Assembly: GCF_024105665.1 (NCBI RefSeq)
Contig: NZ_JAAAMK010000001.1
Coordinates: forward strand, 124,001-188,000
Origin: Aliihoeflea aestuarii
GTDB lineage: Bacteria; Pseudomonadota; Alphaproteobacteria; Rhizobiales; Rhizobiaceae
Length of the DNA: 64,000 nucleotides
Reading direction: 5' to 3'
The notes below the pieces were generated by a model. It was not told the DNA's origin. It did not search any database and was given only the letters and a program-made list of their open reading frames with translations. This document shows, piece after piece, positions 55,074 through 63,427 of the stretch; the first letter of the stretch is position 1, and each line of letters begins with the position of its first letter. The translations under genes were made by a program, and so were the position numbers.

Positions 55074-56726
55074 TCAGCTCCATTTCCAGCTACGCACGTC
55101 CCATGTGTCGATGCGGTTGTTGATGTTGGCCGCGTAGCCCTCAAGGCCTTCCTTCTTGCCGCGCACCACCGCGTATTGGAAGATCGGCAGGAACGGCAAA
55201 TCCTCGCGCATGATCTCCTGGATCCGGCGATAGATCGGCAGGCGTTCCTCCTGCGCCATCAGGCTTGCGCCCTCGACCAGAAGCTCATCGACCTCGGGAT
55301 TGTTGTAGACCCAGGTATTCTGGCCGCTGCCGCCGGTTGCCGGAGAAGATGTCGAGCGGAAATAGTCGGACGTGTCCGGATCCGGTCCCGCGAAGCAATT
55401 GAGGCCGACGATGACCGTGTCGAATTCGGACATCATCCAGTAGTCGCCCCACATGACGGCCGGCGGCAGGTTCGAGATCGTCATTTCCGCGCCCACCTCG
55501 GCAAATGTCTGCTGGAGGAATTGCTGTGCCTGTTCGCGCAGATGGTTGCCGGCAGTCGTGGAGTTGGTGAAGGACAGGCGCACTCCGTCCTTGGCACGAA
55601 TGCCATCGTCGCCCCGCTCCCAACCCGCCTCGTCGAGGATTTCGTTGGCACGCTCTATGCTGAATTCGTGCTGCGGAAGGTCGGGATTGAAGTAGGCATA
55701 TTCGCGCGGCATGTAGGTTTCGGTCGGCTTCGGCACGCCGTAATAGAGCGCGTCGATGATCGACTGCTTGTCGATGGCGTAATAAAGCGCCTCGCGAACG
55801 GCCCGATCCTGGAATTGCGGACGTTGCAGGTTGAAGGTCAGCGATTCGAAGGTCGCGCTGCCCGCAATATCGACCACGCGGCCGGGAAGCGTGCTTGCCT
55901 CGGCATAGTGATCCGGGGTGATCCACTGCACGCCGACCGCATCGACGTCGCCGCTGCGGAACTGGGTGTAGAGCACCGTCAGGTCCGGGATGTATTTGAG
56001 CACCAGCCGTTCGAGATACGGCCCGTCGCCGAAATAATCCGGATTGGCTACGAGTTCGATGTGATCGCCCGCCACGCGGTTTTGCCATTTGAACGGGCCG
56101 GTGCCGATCGGGCTGTTGTTGAACGGCGCCGAATTGGGATCGACACCCTCGAAGGCGTGCCGGGGCACGATGAAGGTCGTCGCGAGGATCGAGGCGTAGG
56201 GTGCGAAGGAGCGCTCCATCGTCCACGAAATCTCCGTGTCCGAGATGACGTTGATCTCGGTGATGAGTTCATGGCCGTTGCGCCGCCAGCTTCTGAAATC
56301 AGGATTGACGAGAAGCTCCAGTGTGAACTTCACGTCCTCGGCGGTGAACGGCGTGCCGTCGTGCCATGTCACGTCGTCGCGCAGCTTCACGGTCCAGGTT
56401 TTGCCGTCCTCCGATATGCCGCCATTGGCCTGCGTGGGAACCTCGACGGCAAGGAGCGGGAAAAAGTTGCCGTCCGGATCGACATCGATCAGCGGATCGA
56501 AGACCGCGTAATAAACGCCTTCATCGACCTCGATATGCGGGAGGTGCGGGTTGAAGACGGTCGGTTCCTGCGAGAATCCGACGATCACCTGGCCGGTGGG
56601 GTCGGTCTGCGCGTTCGCCGCTCCGCCGCGTCCGAAGCCCGGAATGATTGCGGCAAGACCGGCTGCACCCATGAATGCAAGGCTTTGCCGGCGATTTATG
56701 CTGAAAGCGTTCTTTCGGTTCGTCAT
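55074..56726 (-). CDS. Dpp-type ABC solute-binding protein, second system
   Basis: A 550-residue SBP_bac_5 protein. The N-terminus has a twin-arginine-like NRRQSLAFMGAAGLAAI and a cut near GAANAQ, so Tat export is possible. WTVKLRDDVTWHDGTPFTAEDV is the family N-terminal segment, and YYAIDKQSIIDALYYG a ligand-cleft region. The ATG 56726 follows AAGGGGAAT. Clearly different in sequence from the binding protein at 26910, so another substrate is likely. Confidence 0.92.
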   Translation of the reverse strand: MTNRKNAFSINRRQSLAFMGAAGLAAIIPGFGRGGAANAQTDPTGQVIVGFSQEPTVFNPHLPHIEVDEGVYYAVFDPLIDVDPDGNFFPLLAVEVPTQANGGISEDGKTWTVKLRDDVTWHDGTPFTAEDVKFTLELLVNPDFRSWRRNGHELITEINVISDTEISWTMERSFAPYASILATTFIVPRHAFEGVDPNSAPFNNSPIGTGPFKWQNRVAGDHIELVANPDYFGDGPYLERLVLKYIPDLTVLYTQFRSGDVDAVGVQWITPDHYAEASTLPGRVVDIAGSATFESLTFNLQRPQFQDRAVREALYYAIDKQSIIDALYYGVPKPTETYMPREYAYFNPDLPQHEFSIERANEILDEAGWERGDDGIRAKDGVRLSFTNSTTAGNHLREQAQQFLQQTFAEVGAEMTISNLPPAVMWGDYWMMSEFDTVIVGLNCFAGPDPDTSDYFRSTSSPATGGSGQNTWVYNNPEVDELLVEGASLMAQEERLPIYRRIQEIMREDLPFLPIFQYAVVRGKKEGLEGYAANINNRIDTWDVRSWKWS

Positions 56727-56811
56727 GATAATTCCCCTTTGCTCTCTTCTTCCGCGGCTTGTCTCGCCGCCTGCTTGTCGGCCGGCTGCGCGCCGGCCGG
56801 ATTCCTGCCGG

Positions 56812-58143
56812 TCAGAACCCGGAAACCAGCTCGATCTTCGAGCCGTCCGTAAACCGGCTGAAACGGTAGTCCTTCGCATCCACCACGGGCGTCGTTCGCG
56901 TCACGATATCCGCCATGAGCTTGCCCGCCGCCGGCCCGATGCCGAAGCCATGGCCTGAAAAGCCCGAGGCGAGAAAAAAACCGGGCACCTTGTCGATGGG
57001 CGAAATCACCGGCACGGCGTCCGGCGTCACGTCGATATAGCCTGCCCATCGCTGCGCGATTTCGGCGTTCGCCAGAGCCGGGAAGGCACGCTGCGCGGCG
57101 CCGAGCGCGGCATCCGAAAGGCGCCTGTTGGGTACGGGATCGAGCACGCGATTATACTCGAACGGGCTCGGCTCATTCAGCGACCAGCGTGTGGGAATAC
57201 GCGCTTCGTCGAGGAAGCTCAGCCCGAAACGCAGGTTCAGCGACCGCCATTCCTTGCGCAGGGCCGGCAGGAACTGGCGGGCATAGCGGAAGCTTTTCGG
57301 CACGATCCGCACGATGTTCTCGTGCCCGGACGCGATCGTGTAACCCCCGTCCCTGCGCTTGCGGATGGCGAAGTCGCTGTGCCAGATCGCTTGCTCCGGC
57401 CCGCCCTCGATCGGCTTGGTGCGCAGCACCGAGTTCATCACTTTGAGCTGTGGGAAATCGATGCCCATATTCCCGGCGAAGAGGTTCGACCAGGCCCCGC
57501 CCGCGAGCACGACCGCGCTGCACGCAATGGCGCCGCGCTCGGTCACGACGCCGCTCACGGCCCCGCCCGACGTTTCGATGCCGCGTACCGCGCATTCGGT
57601 CAGCACATGCGCGCCGCGATCGCGCGCCGCCTCGGCGATGGCGGGTGCGGCAAGCTGCGGTTCGGCGCGCCCGTCGACGGCGGTGTAGAGCGCTCCCTTG
57701 AGGTCCATGTTGACGTCCGGCACGAGATTGCGCAGTTCGTTGCCCGAAACCATGCGGCTTTCGAACTGATAGGGCGTGAGCAGTTCGTTCCATTTCTCGT
57801 GATCGGCATATTGCCGGTCGGTCGCGCAGGTAAAGATGATGCCGGCGCGGCGATAACCCGTCTCGCGCCCTGTGCGTTCGTTCAGATTGGGCCACAGCCG
57901 CAGCGCCTCGGCCATCAGCGGCACTTCGCGCGGGTCGCGGCGCGATATGCGCACCCAGCCCCAGTTGCGGCTCGACTGTTCCTTGCCGATGCCGCCCTTC
58001 TCGCACAGCGCGACGCGCAGGCCCCGCTCGACCAGTTCGAGCGCCGTGGACGTGCCGATGATCCCGCCGCCGATGACGACGACGTCGACCTCCCCAGGCA
58101 GTTCGGCATCGCCATGAACAGGAGTGACGTAGGGACCCGGCAT
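56812..58143 (-). CDS. FAD-dependent oxidoreductase (DAO family), second flavoenzyme of the module
   Basis: A 443-residue DAO-type enzyme with VDVVVIGGGIIGTSTALELVERG (20-42) binding FAD, followed by QSSRNWGWVRISRRDP, a loop seen in sarcosine-oxidase or opine-oxidase-like proteins. GHGFGIGPAAGKLMADIV closes the FAD site. Start ATG 58143 overlaps the SDR stop (ATGA). It is upstream of the binding protein with the same direction. Expected to oxidise a C-N bond; the substrate is not given by sequence. Confidence 0.9.
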   Translation of the reverse strand: MPGPYVTPVHGDAELPGEVDVVVIGGGIIGTSTALELVERGLRVALCEKGGIGKEQSSRNWGWVRISRRDPREVPLMAEALRLWPNLNERTGRETGYRRAGIIFTCATDRQYADHEKWNELLTPYQFESRMVSGNELRNLVPDVNMDLKGALYTAVDGRAEPQLAAPAIAEAARDRGAHVLTECAVRGIETSGGAVSGVVTERGAIACSAVVLAGGAWSNLFAGNMGIDFPQLKVMNSVLRTKPIEGGPEQAIWHSDFAIRKRRDGGYTIASGHENIVRIVPKSFRYARQFLPALRKEWRSLNLRFGLSFLDEARIPTRWSLNEPSPFEYNRVLDPVPNRRLSDAALGAAQRAFPALANAEIAQRWAGYIDVTPDAVPVISPIDKVPGFFLASGFSGHGFGIGPAAGKLMADIVTRTTPVVDAKDYRFSRFTDGSKIELVSGF

Positions 58144-58853
58144 CAGAAACTTTCCTCGATCTGGCAATTGACGGCAAATTCGGCGACGCTTGCCTCGTTC
58201 GGCAGCGAAATCAGAAGCGACACGATGCGTGCGAGATCGCGCGGATCGGTCATCAATTCGGGAGGGCGGTCGGACACGCCCAACGCCATGTCCGTCGCGA
58301 CGAAACCGGGACAGACGGCCGTGGCGCGGATGCCGAGGTCGAAGCCTGCATGGCGGATCGCGTGCGCCAGCGCGGTGGCGGCGAATTTGGTCAGCGCGTA
58401 GCTTCCGGCCTTCGCCGATTTCACCCGTTTGCCGGACAACGAGCTGAGGATAATGACCCGCCCCTGCCCGCATTCTGCGAGTTGGTCCCAGGCGGCTTTG
58501 GCGAGCCTGCGCGGCGCCTGCACATTGACGTCGAACATGGCCTGCACATCGTCGTCATTGGCCTCGATCACCGATCTGGCGATCATGATCCCGGCATTTG
58601 CGACGATCGTGTCGATCGAGCCGAACCGCTCTCGCGCCTCGCCGACCCAGCGCGTTGCGGCATTCCTGTCGAGCGCGTCGTAATCGACGAGGTGCAGCCG
58701 CTCGACATAGGGGCGGAGCGAAGCATCGCCGGCCCAGTCGGGGTGCTCGCCGCCGCGCAGGCCGATCGAAACATTGTGCCCCTCGCCAAGCAGCCGTGCT
58801 GCGATGGCCGCGCCGATCCCCCGCCTTGCACCGGAGACCAGAACGGTTCTCAT
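58143..58853 (-). CDS. SDR-family oxidoreductase
   Basis: A 236-residue classical short-chain dehydrogenase with the NAD(P) motif VSGARRGIG (7-15), NAGIM, and an intact catalytic set: S in LSSLSG, Y and K in YALTKFAATALAHAI. It is fully coupled on both sides by ATGA overlaps: upstream to the MarR gene, downstream to the flavin oxidase gene. Probably handles an alcohol or carbonyl in the same pathway. Confidence 0.92.
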   Translation of the reverse strand: MRTVLVSGARRGIGAAIAARLLGEGHNVSIGLRGGEHPDWAGDASLRPYVERLHLVDYDALDRNAATRWVGEARERFGSIDTIVANAGIMIARSVIEANDDDVQAMFDVNVQAPRRLAKAAWDQLAECGQGRVIILSSLSGKRVKSAKAGSYALTKFAATALAHAIRHAGFDLGIRATAVCPGFVATDMALGVSDRPPELMTDPRDLARIVSLLISLPNEASVAEFAVNCQIEESF

Positions 58854-59359
58854 CAGATGCCCGCCTTCGGAACGAGCTTGAGGTAGATTTTCTGAAGCGT
58901 CTCGACGAGCGCGTCGTGATCCTTCTTGCCGAGCAACGGCCCGAAGAACGCTTCCTCCTGCGCGATGACGATCTCGCGCACCTGCTTGGCAAGCGCGGCT
59001 CCATGCTCGGTCACGCAAAGCTCGTAGGCGCGGTTGTCCTGATCGGCGGTGCGCCGGCTGACGATGTCGTGGGCGATAAAGCTGTCGATGATCCGGGTGA
59101 CGTGCGCGCGGTCCTTCATGATCCGCTCGGCGATCTCGGAGGGGCGAATGCCCGGATGGCTGTCGATCAGCAGGAGCGTGGTGATCTTGCCCTTGCCCCT
59201 GGCGACTTCGAGACCCTTCAGCCTCTCGTCGAGATCGCGCGACACCGCGATGTCGAGCGACCGGATGAAGAAGCTGAGCGTGCCGCCGAGAACATCGAGG
59301 TCCAGCCCCCGATCGTCGGCCGTCGTATCGACATATCCTTTTTGGCCTGGCGCCAGCAT
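58853..59359 (-). CDS. MarR-family transcriptional regulator
   Basis: A 168-residue winged helix-turn-helix protein with HPGIRPSEIAERIMKDRAHVTRIIDSFIAHDIVSRRTADQDNRAYELCVTEHG, the MarR DNA-binding core. The ATG 59359 follows AGGAAG; a longer reading to 59473 crosses the AT-rich promoter region. First gene of the minus-strand module through ATGA overlaps, so it is probably autoregulated together with the transporter and oxidases. Confidence 0.9.
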   Translation of the reverse strand: MLAPGQKGYVDTTADDRGLDLDVLGGTLSFFIRSLDIAVSRDLDERLKGLEVARGKGKITTLLLIDSHPGIRPSEIAERIMKDRAHVTRIIDSFIAHDIVSRRTADQDNRAYELCVTEHGAALAKQVREIVIAQEEAFFGPLLGKKDHDALVETLQKIYLKLVPKAGI

Positions 59360-59615
59360 GTCGCAGCTTCCTGTGCTCACCCAACGGCAGCTAACGATAT
59401 TTAGTTGACGAATGCAATTACTTTTGTCGTTGGCTATTTTTCCATGACCCATCGGCATGCCGGCTGAACGCATCTGCGGCGAAACGTTAAGGGGAATCGC
59501 TCAAGACATCCGGGAGCCCTTTTTTGCACCCGGCTCCTCTTTGGACTATGCATCTTGCAATCGACCTGTCTTTGACGATTGCGATATCTGAGGACGCATC
59601 TGCCAAGGAGTGGCG

Positions 59616-59760
59616 ATGAGCCAGAGCGCTGCACTGGATCGCCCCGTCACAAGGGCAGCGAGCGTTTCACCGCCGGTCTTCCAGCAGGTTCTCGGCGACG
59701 ATTGGGAGCTCGGCTCCATCATCCAGCGGCACTATTTCCTGCGGCCCTTCAGCGACGTCG
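59616..59760 (+). pseudogene. Truncated 5' end of a DUF4166-like gene
   Basis: A perfect AAGGAG site (59605-59610) and ATG (59616) start an ORF whose first 48 residues (MSQSAALDRPV... PPVFQQVLGDDWELGSII... HYFLRPFSD) look like the N-terminus of DUF4166 proteins. From RPFSD on, the reading frame carries only antisense of the DCC gene. So the gene stops being itself near 59758 and is probably a deletion remnant. The family match is by eye and should be checked. Confidence 0.5.
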
Positions 59761-60248
59761 TCCACGCCATCCGAAGGCGGGACCAGCGTTCCGCGATAGG
59801 CGTCGTCGACGAAGCGGGCGCGCTGTTGGGCGGAAGGAATCATGCATTCGGCCCGGCGCCCGAGCAGCCGATACCGGTTTCGGGCGATGAAACCGTATGC
59901 CGCATCGCGCAAAGGGCGCGGTATGACCGACATCGCGCGCAACCAGCGCCACGGCGGGGGCAACCGTTTCAATATGGCGATCACCGCGTCGCTGGCCTCG
60001 AGCGGCCTGCCTCGATCGAAAAACAGGAAGGTGGACGGATCGTCCGGATCGACGCCGAACCGAGCCGCCAGATGCCGCCCATAGGGCGACTGGATCGAGG
60101 TGAACCGGATCGCGCCCGCTCTGTCGGTGCGCAGGATGAACTGGACCTGCGCGGAGCAGAAATTGCACAGACCGTCAAAAACCATGAGGCCGTCCGGCTC
60201 GCTCGTGCGCCGGTCTTCCTGCTCGATGCTTGTCGTTCCCTCCATCAT
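59667..60248 (-). CDS. DCC-family thiol-disulfide oxidoreductase-like protein with an aberrant C-terminal tail
   Basis: A 193-residue DUF393 protein. DGLCNFCS (25-32) is the DxxCxxC-type motif that names the family, followed by a thioredoxin-like region and the family ending YRLLGRRAECMIPSAQQRARF near 146. Family members usually end about here. The last 43 residues instead read antisense through a different gene's start, so they are probably a tail gained by a deletion. It overlaps the DUF2339 stop (start within ATGATGG), so it is downstream in the same operon. Confidence 0.82.
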   Translation of the reverse strand: MMEGTTSIEQEDRRTSEPDGLMVFDGLCNFCSAQVQFILRTDRAGAIRFTSIQSPYGRHLAARFGVDPDDPSTFLFFDRGRPLEASDAVIAILKRLPPPWRWLRAMSVIPRPLRDAAYGFIARNRYRLLGRRAECMIPSAQQRARFVDDAYRGTLVPPSDGVDDVAEGPQEIVPLDDGAELPIVAENLLEDRR

Positions 60249-62923
60249 GCAGGCGCAGACTTCGTGCTTTTTCCCAGCATGCGCTGGTAGAAGAGGCCGA
60301 TGCCGATCAGCACACCGCCCAGCCCCATGAAGGACAAGGCTCTGAGCACGCCTTCGAGCTGGCGCATGTCATAAAGGAAGACCTTCGCGACGGCGAGCAC
60401 CACCAGCGCGGCGGAGGCGAGCCGAAGCGTGCGCGATCCGAACCGCAACCCGGCCACGAGAAGCGCGACGCCGAGCAGAAGCCACACGGCCGAATGCGTG
60501 TAGGTCTCCAGTTCTCCCATGCCCTTCCATGCACCGATGAACTCGCCCTGAAAGATGCGCCGAACCGACAGGCTGACATAGGCGAAGGCCAGCGCGGATG
60601 CGCCGATGGCGAGCATGGCGACATACCAGTCGGGACGGATTCCGCGCGCGCGCCATGCGAGCGCCGCCATCGCGGCGGCCGGGATGAGATAGGCGAGCAG
60701 CAGCAGATTGAAGATCGGGATCGAACCCGTCGATGCGTTCGTATAAAGCGGATTCAGGGCGATCAGATGCGACGAAGCGATGAACAGCATCGACAGGACA
60801 CCCAGCGCGATCGATCCCCATTGGAAAACGGGGCTTGGCGAACGCCGGTCGAGCACTAGCAGGATCGCGCCGCCGCCGATCATGATCAGCGTGTAGATCG
60901 CCTGTTCGGCAAGTGCCGGCTCGCTCGCGTCGATCACGCCTCCATTCATGGCGTGGCGGACCAGCATGGCGACACCGAGCAGCGCGAACAATGCGGCGAA
61001 GGCTTCCATGGCGAGACGCGCCCGGCCGTCGCCGGTTTGCGCGAGTTGCCATGCCGCATAGGCGAACGCGGTCGCCGGCAACAGATAGCCCGGCGTCAGC
61101 GCATTGAGGACCGGCGTCGTCGAAAGCCGTTCCGGCCCGGCGATGGTGGGGTCGATGCCGATCCTGGCCAACGTGACGGCTGCGAAGCCGGCCGAAATCC
61201 AGCCGAGCACCGGCCAAGAACGCAACCGCGTTGCGACCGCCGGCAAAGCTGCGGCAAATCCCGTCAGGATCGTGGTCATCACCGGGCCGAAACCGGCAAG
61301 CAATGCCAGGCAGAACGCCGCGGCGGCACCGGCAGCCAGAAACGATACGGCGAGGCCGCCAGTCTGCGGCCTCTCTTCGGCCCGACCGACGAGTTCGGCA
61401 CAAACCGCCAGAACACCGGCCAGAACGAAGCTCAGGAACGCAAAACGCCAGTCGATGTTGAGATTGCCCATGAGCACCCATGTCGCCGCGACCGTCACGA
61501 GCGGCAAGGCAGCGGCCCAGAACGCCCATGCGGCGGCGCGCGCGGCGCTTTCGGCCACGATTTGCCGCGCCATGAATACGCCGGCGATGAGAACGAGAGC
61601 GGCGATCATCCCCGAATAGGGCGCAAAGACAAGCCCGACCGTGAGCGGCCACGCGCCGTCGAGCGCGAGTGTTCCGCCATCAGCAAGCAGATAGAAGCTG
61701 CCGTCGAAATAATCCCACGCCTGGATCATGATGGCTGTCGCGCCAGCCGCGTGAAGCAGCGCGATGGCGCGCGGGCGCCACATGGCGACGGCGACCATGG
61801 CCACAAGAAGAGTTGTCGCGAGCAGGCGCGCGGATACCAGACCGACCAGTTCGCGGACGAGAAGCGCCGTCACAAGCCCGGTCATCACCCCGGCAACGAT
61901 CGTGGGCAAGTCGAGACCGTCGCGTTCGCTGTCGCTGACATTTCTCAGCCAGATCGCGGCGATCATCGTCAGCCCGACCAGATGCAGGAATGCGACAGGG
62001 CCGGCAGACGGTTCAAGCATCGCCGCCAGATAGGCAAGGCTCCAGAGGCTCGCACCGGCATAGGCAGTCGCTGCCAGAATTTGCCAGCGGCGGATGGACG
62101 CCACGCTCACGGTCGCGGCAAGCACGATCGCCAGATAGACGAAGAGCACCCAAGGGTTCGGCGCATCGGACGAAACGAGCATCGGCGTGAGATAGGAGCC
62201 GATCAGGCCGAGCCCGGCCAAAGCCTGCCCATGCACCAGCGCGATGACGATTGTCGCGATGGCGAGCGCACCGAGAACGACAAACGTCGCGGCAGGTCCG
62301 ATGAACCCGTAAAGCGCATGCGCCGCGTAGACCGCGCCGAACAGGGTGAAGGCGGATGCTGCTGTAAGGATCGCCGGTATGTATGCACCGCTCACGCCGG
62401 CGACCGGTGCTCGAAAGCCCTTGCGACGGGCAAGTTCGCCCGCTGCCGCCAGGGCGCAGCCGAAAAGCGCGGCGAATGTCAGCCGCACGCCGGGACCGAA
62501 AATGCCCGCTTCCAGCGAATAGCGCACGAGGAAAATACCGCCGAGCGCCAGTGCCAGCCCACCGACCCAGACCGCCCAGCGCGTGCCGAGTGCGGTCTCG
62601 ATATCCGGTTTTTCGGCTACCAGCGTCGGTACGGAGGGCTGCTCGGCCTCTTCCGCCTGAACGGGAACCGCCGTCGCCCTCCACGGACCTGTGGAAACCT
62701 CCTCGGCCCTGGCTTCCTCCAAAGCTGGAGCGCTCTCCTCAGGCATCGCTGAAACGACGGCCTCTTCCACGGTCGATTCCGCTTGGGTAGCCGTCACGGC
62801 ATTCGAAGATGCGATCTGCGTCCGCAACGATGCGATGCTGCGCTCCAGAACCTGAAGACGCGCGTTCTGCTTGTTCAACAGGATAAAGGCCACCACGAGG
62901 GCGATGATGATGAGCAATTCCAA
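60245..62923 (-). CDS. DUF2339 polytopic membrane protein
   Basis: An 892-residue protein with about 25 hydrophobic segments from residue 110 to the end, an N-terminal anchor (LLIIIALVVAFILL), a short coiled-coil-like LQVLERSIASLRTQIAS, and an acidic Glu-rich linker (about 50-100). This is the layout of DUF2339, a family of unknown function. The start is TTG 62923; no ATG is near. DCC-family gene follows by overlap, and the pair is common in alphaproteobacteria by my recollection. Confidence 0.85.
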   Translation of the reverse strand: MELLIIIALVVAFILLNKQNARLQVLERSIASLRTQIASSNAVTATQAESTVEEAVVSAMPEESAPALEEARAEEVSTGPWRATAVPVQAEEAEQPSVPTLVAEKPDIETALGTRWAVWVGGLALALGGIFLVRYSLEAGIFGPGVRLTFAALFGCALAAAGELARRKGFRAPVAGVSGAYIPAILTAASAFTLFGAVYAAHALYGFIGPAATFVVLGALAIATIVIALVHGQALAGLGLIGSYLTPMLVSSDAPNPWVLFVYLAIVLAATVSVASIRRWQILAATAYAGASLWSLAYLAAMLEPSAGPVAFLHLVGLTMIAAIWLRNVSDSERDGLDLPTIVAGVMTGLVTALLVRELVGLVSARLLATTLLVAMVAVAMWRPRAIALLHAAGATAIMIQAWDYFDGSFYLLADGGTLALDGAWPLTVGLVFAPYSGMIAALVLIAGVFMARQIVAESAARAAAWAFWAAALPLVTVAATWVLMGNLNIDWRFAFLSFVLAGVLAVCAELVGRAEERPQTGGLAVSFLAAGAAAAFCLALLAGFGPVMTTILTGFAAALPAVATRLRSWPVLGWISAGFAAVTLARIGIDPTIAGPERLSTTPVLNALTPGYLLPATAFAYAAWQLAQTGDGRARLAMEAFAALFALLGVAMLVRHAMNGGVIDASEPALAEQAIYTLIMIGGGAILLVLDRRSPSPVFQWGSIALGVLSMLFIASSHLIALNPLYTNASTGSIPIFNLLLLAYLIPAAAMAALAWRARGIRPDWYVAMLAIGASALAFAYVSLSVRRIFQGEFIGAWKGMGELETYTHSAVWLLLGVALLVAGLRFGSRTLRLASAALVVLAVAKVFLYDMRQLEGVLRALSFMGLGGVLIGIGLFYQRMLGKSTKSAPA

Positions 62924-63427
62924 CGCGGCGCCCCGAATACTTCAGGCCGACACCGCGCTGGACGACGGCCGCCATCTGTTTGAACCCTCCGATTTGTAGT
63001 TGAAACGATTGCGTTGAGCGAGAGTAAAGCGCGCCGCCCAAGCTGCGCCCCGGTGAGAGACGGGCGCAAGTGACCTTTTCTTCTAGTCTTGCTAGTTCGC
63101 GCGTGGCCTTCAGGCGAAGGTCGGTGCGCGACGATCGGAAAATGACGGGGCTTTGATCGCGATCGTCGTCGTCCTTTGGGCGCTTTGGTGCGCGGTTCGC
63201 CCGCGAGCGAACCCGGAACGGAGCGCCTGATCAAAGGACAAGTATACATCATGCGACCGCCCGATCGGCGACTTTCAGCGACTTTCGACGTTTTCCTGGG
63301 ACACATCCTCTTGCGAATGGCAAAACCATGTATACACTTCGATCCAGGAGGAACGACCCGGCGAAGCGCGATTGCGTATCCTGCTTCGCCGTGGCAACAA
63401 AGCCGTCAGGCAATGGGAGGAATTCGC
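62924..63427. promoter_or_regulatory. 504-base gene-free region between DUF2339 and the right-edge binding protein
   Basis: No convincing ORF. Two GTATAC sites occur: AAGTATACAT at 63240-63249 and ATGTATACACTT at 63328-63339, mirror-oriented, 88 bases apart. Nearer the next gene, GGCGAAGC (63360-63367) pairs with GCTTCGCC (63383-63390) as an 8-bp stem. GntR- or LacI-type control of the binding-protein gene is plausible. Confidence 0.4.

Noticed and set aside
59667-59800. The 43-residue C-terminal extension of the DCC protein as a genuine domain
   Set aside because: It has no recognisable fold, begins where family members usually end, and is antisense of a start with its own ribosome site; a deletion artefact is simpler.
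60953-62752. 599-codon plus-strand open frame
   Set aside because: Shadow of the DUF2339 gene; highly charged and without membrane segments, while the minus strand gives a regular series of hydrophobic helices.
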